A program made the translations under genes and the position numbers. A stretch of DNA of 64,000 nucleotides from Amphibalanus amphitrite (taxonomy: Eukaryota > Arthropoda > Thecostraca > Balanomorpha > Balanidae): the NCBI RefSeq assembly GCF_019059575.1, contig NW_024881532.1, positions 124,001 to 188,000 of the forward strand. The letters run 5' to 3'. Below the pieces are notes generated by a model. That model was not told the DNA's origin. It ran no database searches and was given only the letters and a program-made list of their open reading frames with translations. Shown piece by piece: positions 13,101 to 22,100 of this stretch. The first letter of the stretch is position 1, and each line of letters opens with the position of its first letter.

Positions 13101-16100
13101 CACAGCTGGTACAGACCGCGGCGGTACCTGGCGGGGGAACATAAAGCTTGTCAGCGAACTATCACTGTCGTCTGAAGCGGCACAGTATTAACAAAATAAT
13201 TATTTTTCATTTACCATACATGCAAAAAGACACTGTCATTTCACGCCGCTTGAAAGAACGTAATCATGCCATAAAAACAACAAGATTCCGTTCTTTACTG
13301 GTTCCTCATTGGTATTGCTCACCGTTTGTGGTTGACCTGCCAGGCCTCCGGGTATACAGTGGCCGGCATCTTGTCCATGAGAGCCCTGAGCGCCAGAACC
13401 GTTCCCGACTGGTGTGGACCGGCGGACAGAGGAGAGTCAGTCAGCCGGAGACGAAACAGATTCGATGGCAAGCCGACCATAGAAACCATTTACACTACCG
13501 ACGGGTCAGACAATACTTGTGTAGACGAGATTTACAAAAGTAGTACGGACTACGTGAGCGGTAAGAATAAAACATTGACACCTGATTTAATTCCTGGCCC
13601 GTCCGGCCTGAATTCCCCCCCCCCCCCGCCCCCCCCCCCACACACACAATGCAGCCTCCCAGTAACCATTCCACTCACCACCATGTGTTTCGAGTCGGTC
13701 ATCATTAGAGTGCTGATCAGTTTGCCGACCACCAGTGAGAGCGCCGCGCCCAGCTCGGGCCGGGCCGGTCCACCAGCCTCACTGAAGGGCGGCACGGCCC
13801 CCCGGCCGGGACCGGTGACACGGAGACCGGTACCCCAGGGCTGCGGCGGCGGCAGCAGGGCCGAGCGCTGCCGGCCGGCCGCCTCCGACACCCAGCCGTC
13901 CGGCTCGGCGGAGACCGGCACTCGCTGTACGTAACTGGAGGTGAAACAGCAGGGGAGGAGTTAGAGACCGGCACGCGCTGTACGTAACTGGGGGTCAAAC
14001 AACGAGGAAGGAGTTAGAGACCGGCACTCGCTGTACGTAACTGGGGGTCAAACAATGGGGGAGGAGTTAGAGACCGGCATTCGCTGAACGTAACTGGGGG
14101 TCAAACAACGAGGGAGGAGTTAGAGAAAGGAAAAAGCTGTGCGTGACAGGAAGACACAGCAGGAAAGACGGTCAGAGGATAAGGCCGAGATTCGGGATGT
14201 CTAAATTCAGCGACACGGAGTATAAGACGAAGAAAATATGTGATCAACTACGCTAGGATGGTTAACCAGTTACTTCCTAAGGTCCGAATAAAACAAATTG
14301 AATGTGTAACACATCGCATAAAGACGACCAAAGATATTGCAGCAAAATTAAATGGCCGGTCTCATAGGAAGATCGATAAGTCATGACCATACTCGCCCCG
14401 GCATATCCACACCAGACTGCCCCTGTAATCGGGTACAGAGTGCGGTTAGTTTCGCTCCACAGACCGACCTGACGATGGCGGTGGCTGCCGCCTGCTGGAC
14501 GCGCTGGTCGACGTCCTCCAGCAGCCGGAGCAGCAGGTCGTCCAGCAGCAGCTGCTGGTAGCTGCTGTCGTCGGCAGCTCCCCAGCGCCAGAGCAGCTCC
14601 AGCTCCGGCAGCGGCAGCGCTGATACCAGCGAGCACAGGTCCACCTGGAGGACAGCTGAGGGTGGTGAGCGTTCTAACCCGCGAGTTGCTGGGAGGGGGG
14701 GCGTTAAACGCCCCCACTTTTTTCGCCGGGCCATAGCATAAAAACGGCGCGCCGCAGGCGCGCCAAATTTTAGGTACCTGTAGGGAATTGTTTGAAGTTT
14801 ATTGTGACAAAGTTTCAAAAAAATCGTTTGGAAAATTATTGAGATATCGAGGTTTTAGTGACGTCATGATTTCTGAGTTTTGTACCAAAAACGGCATATG
14901 TTCAAAAAATCATATAAAATCACAGAATAGACATACAGACATGCCGTAAACGCCATTAGACTGCCAATACCATGAGCAATCAAATGGCTATCTTCGATTA
15001 TTGATTATCGATCCGCATTTTCCAAAATCTTGAACTGAATCTTGGCAATTTCTCGTGACTAGGTACTTCACGACCATGATACATGCATTTCTTAAATTGA
15101 ACTTTTTGAGCCAAACACGTACACATATGATAAAATGAATGTCACCATCGTGTTCTACGCCCCAAATTACCCAATAAACATGTGTCACAGGCTGCGAATA
15201 TCAGTTTTGATTTTCGGGGATATGTGCCTTGACCTGACCTTGACCCCGACCTATGCTTGACTGACCCCTACATGGAGCTGACACTCTTGTAGGCCTTATA
15301 TGATGGATTGTGCACCGTTTTAACAGAGCTTATGACGAGAGGCGCCCATTGCGAAGTCCTGAAGTCCATGCTACTGAAAGCCCTATTTCAGGTGTTTGAC
15401 CTGACCTTGACCTGACCTGTGACCTCAAAATTCAACTTTGAAGTACTCATCTGAAGCGTCTCGTCGCGTTCTTTCGTTTGCCGCCTCGTGCGTTTCGCTG
15501 CGCCTATTGGTTCTCGAGTTATTGGCTGGGGGCGTTTAACGCCCCCCCCCCCCCCCCAGCAAACGGTGGGTGGCGAAATACCCCAGCAACTGCCGGGCTA
15601 AGGCATACTGACGCCTTATCGGCCAGACAGCTCGGGGATGACAATGACACAATCTGCTGGATCAGGGAATCAGTAAAAAAAAACGGTGTACTTTTGACAC
15701 CGTACCACATGCAAGACTTTGTCATAAATTATACCGATCAGGAATAGGCGGTCAGCTGCTTAACTGGCTTGAAGACTTCCTCTACGATAGGAAACAGAGA
15801 GTTGTAGTCAGCGGAGTCCACTCAAGCTGGGCAAAGGTGGCAAGTGGCGTCCCACAGGGCTCAATGATCGGTCCCACCCTGTTCCTTCTGTTTATTAATG
15901 ACATGCCGGATCAAATAGTTAGCCAGGTGCAAATTTTTGCTGATGACAGTAAAATCTACCGACACATCAAGTCACATGAAGATGTGAAGCGCTTACAAGA
16001 GGATCTCCAAGAGATTGAGCACTGGTCTCGTCAATGGAAACTATGCTGCAATGCTTCTAAGTGCCAGACCCTTCGAATCGGTACAAAACAAATGATGTCC

Positions 16101-19100
16101 GACAGACCAGTCTACATGCTCGGTGGTACTAAGCTGGAGAACACCAACGAACAAAGAGACCTGGGTGTTATTGTTGACTCCTCGCTGGAGTTCAACAAAC
16201 ATATTAACAAATGCACTCAACGAGCATATGCCAGTTGGGGAATGGTAAGGAGAACCTTTGAAAAGCTGAGGCCGGCAATGTTTAATCTCACATACAAAAC
16301 ATTTGTTCGCCCTCACATTGAATTCTGTCCCCAAGTGTGGTCTCCATATAAGAAATATAATATCAAGAAGATTGAAACAGTTCAAAGAGCAGCTACCAGA
16401 AGAGTTGTGGGAATGCAAGGGTTAGATTATCCAGAGCGGCTGAGACAGCTTAAGCTTACCACCCTAGAAGAGAGAAGAGAACGGGGAGACTTACTTGAGA
16501 CCCACAAAATCCTCCATCAGCTCCACGAGTGTGACCTCACCCAATTATTTAACGTTAGAAACCGAACAGAGCGAGATTACCTCAAACTGTACAAGCCCCA
16601 CCACCGGACGTTGAAGAGAGGAATATTTTTTCACAAAGAGTTAAAAATAAATGGAATTTGTTAAGCTCTCACATCAAGATGGCAAAAACATCTAACCAAT
16701 TTAAGTCAAGATACGATAAACATCGGGCAGACAGACAAGACTGACCCAAGAGAAATCAAACTGATGTAGAAAACGTGTGATTCAAAAAAGAAATGGGCTA
16801 CAACATAGACCTCGACGTCTTCTTCCAGAGCCCAAACAACCTTGATTCTTGATTCTTGATTCAATCGATGGGCATGTCGGTGTGACAGGAAAATAGACCA
16901 AGAGAACGTTCGACGGATAGAGTCACAGTTGGCTAAATAGAGAAAATAAGCATTACAGGGAAGTTAGCGATTCAAGGGTCAGACGGACAGTGATCTGGAA
17001 ACACAAATGTACATTGCACATCTGCATTTACATTCATTCAGCTGTCGCACACAAAACCCAGTTCTGGGATCGGCCGGAGCACTGACAGACACGCGGTCCG
17101 CACCTTGACGAGCCAGTAGGAGTGATCGGCCAGCCGGAGCAGCGCAGACAGCAGCGGCAGAAGCAGCTCACACTCGGGTGCCTTCAGCAGCGGCTCCAGA
17201 CACTGGCCGAGCCCCTCCAGCGCCTGACGACTCGACACGTGACTGCTGTCTAATAGGACCTGTGAACGGGGAGACGGGAAGCCGCGTCACATATTCGGTC
17301 CAGAGCCGCTACTGTGCAATCGGCCAAAGACTAAACATTTTGATAAGATGAGGGTCTCTACTCTTAGAGCCAGCATAAATTAAAATATATCGAGCATCAC
17401 ACCAGTCGAAAGTTACCATCCATAGTAATTTTAGATGAGTTCACCAAGCGTAGCCGGGCATCCTAACGATTCTTCTGCAGAAGGCACTGAACAGAGGCAT
17501 GAAATTAAGTCCACTGTTTAACCCGGCGTGAATTGTTCAACCCGCCATTCTACCATGACTTCACACAGCCCGCGTCCCCCCTGACCTGCTGCAGGTGGTC
17601 GAGCAGTGTCCTGGCTCTCAGCGGCGCCGGCCGCTCGGTGCCGTCTCCCTGGGTGGCTGGCTGCAGCGCCGCGGCGCGCAGGTAAGTGCCGATTAGCAGG
17701 GAGACGGCGCCGCGCAGCTGCGGGTCGGCGTCATCCACAAACAGCAGCACGTCCCACAGGTACTGGCACTCGGCTGTGGAAACGGAGGGCAGGGAGGGGT
17801 GCGGTTACAGCGGAACGTCCCACAGGTACTGGCACTCGGCTGGGGGAGAGAAAGAGAGCGTTACTAAATGAGACACTGACAGTACGCTGAGTGATTGGAG
17901 GTTAACAAGTGACGAGCTAAATACATTGCCGCATGCAAAATCAACCTTTCAGAGGAAGTTTTGAACAAGAAGTATCATTCAGCGGCAACTGCTCTGGAAA
18001 TCAAGTGAACAATGTCATTTCCTGAAATTCATTGACCCAAGAGTAACAAATGATGGTTTGATTACCCCATCCCGGCGTTAAGTTCACAGAATGTTGCTGC
18101 CACCCATGTTAAGCTGACCTGATTCAGGATCTTTGTCGATTAGCAGTGGCAGTGACAGTATGTCGGGCGCCAGTGACACGGCCGCGCTGATACAGGTCAC
18201 ACACAGCACCTTGATGCTGACACGCACCTCTCGGTCACCCCTGTCGACACACGATATAGCATAGCAGTTATTATAGTGCGCACACACACGCAGAGATGAA
18301 CGTAACGGTACAGCGAACAGTACGTCATTATTAACAAATATGATATTTCAATGAAGTTCTGGGCATTATCATGAGTACATTTTGACATTTAAAAAAAAAA
18401 TAGCTACCTACGTTGACAGATATGCATCATAACTGCATCATCATGCAGAATGGATTGATAGTAAGTGCATCTACATGCCGGAAATTCGAGCTGGACGAGT
18501 ATCCTGTTTACGTCGGTACTTGGCTCTGACGAGAGGCCCACTCCTTTCCTCTGTAGCTCTCTGTAATTTCGATCTGACTGACCTGATGCCTTTGGGTACG
18601 CCGGTGAGCAGGTACCGCGAGACGAGCAGCCGACAGCAGTAGATGAGAGGGATCCCTCCGTCCGTCAGCGACCCGATGTCGCCGGCCACCGAGCCCTGAA
18701 CGAGCACACACAAGCGTCATTCAGAGTGACCTAAACAATCGTGAATCCAGCAGTTACATCGACTACAAACCTTGCAAAATATTGCACCCCATCAAACTTA
18801 TTTAACTAAAGCCTGCCTGTGAAGAGATATAAATGCAAGAAGAGATTGAAACCTACGACGAAACCTACCTGACAATGCCCTTTTCAAACATAACCAGTGC
18901 CTACACGACTAACCGAGGCACCCACTCCACTGCCAACTCAACGCAGTTACCCCGTTACAGACGGCCCCACCACCACCAACCCGTCGTTACAAACCTGTGT
19001 GTCCCCAGAGGCAGTGTCGGCAGTCTCGTCAGTACACGTGATGTCGTACCGCAACGGATCGATGACGTCATCGGCAGGGGGCGTAGCCACGCGCAGCGGC

Positions 19101-22100
19101 GGCTCTGTCCACACGGAGTGCTCTGTCAGCGCGGGCACCCGAGTGAGGGGAGGGTGGGGCATGGGGTGACACGGGTGGTGATAGAGAGCAATAGAACAAA
19201 TAATCACACATTTACCATGAGGTGAAAAGTCAAGCAGCGCCAAAGGAAATCCAGCCAACCTCGAGCTCCAGATCCACAGTGAAGTGTCCGGAGCGGACCA
19301 AGTCCACAGGCCACCAACCCAGTCCAATTTCACGTCCAATCCGATAGTCACCACCGCAGCACACCTTACTCACTTACCCTCTATCTCAGCCGGAGCCACC
19401 GGCGGTGGCGGAGGCGGTGGCGGGGGCGGCGTCTCCGCGCCCCGCTCGTCCTGACCGGGGTCCTCCGCCGGCCAGAGCAGCGAGTCGGTATCGGCCAGAT
19501 CAGCCTCCTCGCCAGCCAGAGACGGCGCCACGCTGAGCACACCTGAGGTGGGTGGCCGGCCGCCCTCAGCGTCACAGCAAGGTAGGGCACCGAATTACCG
19601 GGAGGCGGAGAGTCCGCGTACCAAGTAGTGGTGTCAATTTCAGAAAACGTATGTCCAAAGTCCGTCCAATGTCCAATGCTTACGTCAACTGTCCGTCCAA
19701 AAATGTCCAAGCCAGCCATTTGTCCAAAGATGCCCGACACCTACGCAATAGTTGACACTCAACACTGATATTTAATTTGCTTTTCATGTACCGTTACCAG
19801 CTCAAAAGTGTTAATCATATTGAAAGCTGAGCTTTCTAATAGCCAATCAATGTTAAACACGATTACTTTTAAAAAATGTTGAGGTGTAGCAAGCGATTGT
19901 CCAAAGTTGTCCAAAGCCTGCTGCCATTGTCCAACCGAATTCCGAATTGGACATTGGACAAAATCGGAATTCCGAAGATTCAAGTTCCGATTGACACCAC
20001 TAGTACCAAGCCTAGCCCCACACACAGCACGCCCAATCACCCCACACATCGGCTTCGCTCGCACGCGGGAAAAGGTGGAGAATATCGCGAGCGAAGAGAT
20101 AAAGGGGAAGGAGAGAAGTGGAATGTCAAGGGAAATAATTGCGTCATGGGAAATAACTGGTGATTTGGGAAGCGGAAGGCCTTTTCAGTTAAGATGACTT
20201 TGGCCGAAATCTCCAAAGCCAGACTGGACTCACGACGAAAGCCTTTATAAGATCGTTATTCATCATGGGATGGGTCTATGAAAAAATATCCGGAATTTTA
20301 CGTACCAGCCCTATCTACAGAAAGTTTACAGGAAAAATCTCCGATACAGGCAGTTGCCAGCAGAAATAAGTGCAGGTGGAATGAAAGCATCAAAGCGTTC
20401 CTTAAACACGCCCTCAAACAGCACCCCCATCCCACTCTCCCCACACTCCACTGACTGTTGGCCTTTCCGACGGCCGGCGCCGCGTCCGGCTGGAGCCTGC
20501 TCCGCTCCAGAGCTCCCTCCGTGATCAGCGCCGCCAGCAGCTCGGCGGGCGGCGCGCGCAGCAGCTGACACAGCGCGTCCAGAGCTGACGTCACCACGTT
20601 GTGGTTGGCGTGCTGTGTCAGGTGCAGCAGCAGCTCGTATAGCTGCGGGGGAGGGGGGGGGGGGGAGATGATGGTGAGGTGACACGATACAGTAGTTCGG
20701 TGGCGTGAGGTGGAATATCGGGTGAGCCTGTTTTGGCTGCGATGTGTTAAATCCCTCTATCTTGTGAACGGGAAGCAGCTTAATAACATCATCCAACGTA
20801 TATCAAGCAAATTAGCACAGCTGATAGAAACGACCGCATCAAAATATCTTAGCCCGCAGAAATGTATTAAAAGCAGCCGTCCCAGCAGCTGGCCGGAAAC
20901 AACAATTCCCTCGTTCGGTTTCCCCTACACGGTTCTCAGGTCTGCGTCTGTACCGACCTGCAGCAGCCGCTCCAGACTGACGCCGTCACAGAGCTCCTCG
21001 AGCAGCGGTGTGATGTCGCGGAGACAGAGGAGTACTCCGAGCACCCGGCCGGCCGACTCCGACTCCGGGGGACGCAGCGGCACCAGCCAGTCTGGAGATA
21101 GGGAGAGACAGGCCGTCACAGTTCACACAGCATGTCGGGGGAGACAGACATAACTAAAACACCGTCACTCAGCGGCACTAGCCAGTGTGCCGGGTAATGA
21201 GGATGCCGACATAGCTCACCAGCGGCAATGCAACGTTACGTTACGTCACAGTCCGTCACGCAACGTCGCATGATGTCAAAGTCCGTCACATGATCGCCAG
21301 CTGTCGCTAAAAGCCAGCATAGCCCTTCTAACTCTGTTCGGTCTGCTGCAACGTCCACTTCACTAACTGATACTTTCCACAAAACAACAGCTCACGACTC
21401 ACACTCCTAATGTCCCACGCTTGTCTCTCACCTAGTAGCGTCGAGAGCAGCCAGGGTAGGAACGTCTCCGGTTTTCGGCACTGAGACACTAGTGCCACCA
21501 TGGCGGCGCTGGCGGCCCGCCGCAGCGGGGCCTGGCTGTGCTCCAGGTTAGGCAGGAACGCCTGCAGCACCGCCTGGCGGCAGAACACGGAAACAATGAG
21601 CGGGCCGATTCACCCGGCTAGTAGAACGTAATACACGTAACACTTTCGAGAGCAGTCCAACATTAGAGTGAACGGTGAACGGCAAGGCTGTGTACGTCAT
21701 CTGCAGAGCGTGCGACGCCTCAACACATGTGGTTAAGTTGTTCAAAGATATACGCTGTTACTTAATGCCGTCACTGGAAGCGACAGGCACTTAGGAAGTC
21801 CACAGAAATTTTAAAAGTCCGACCACCATCCTGAAAGTCACTCGCCCCGACCACTGGACCAAAGTTCCCGCCCTCCTTACCAGTCCCGGTCTCGCCGCCA
21901 CCGCTCACCTTGGTCTCGCCGTCAGTGAAGAACACGCCGAGCACGGGCGCCATTTTGACGAGGGCTGCCGACAGACTCTCCTGCACGGCCAGCTCGGCCC
22001 GCTGCGTCAGGCGCAGGATACACGGGAACAGGTTGACCACGTACGCACGCCGCTTCTGCGGTCTGCTCGATCACAGGGGAACACGCAGGGGCAGCGGTTA

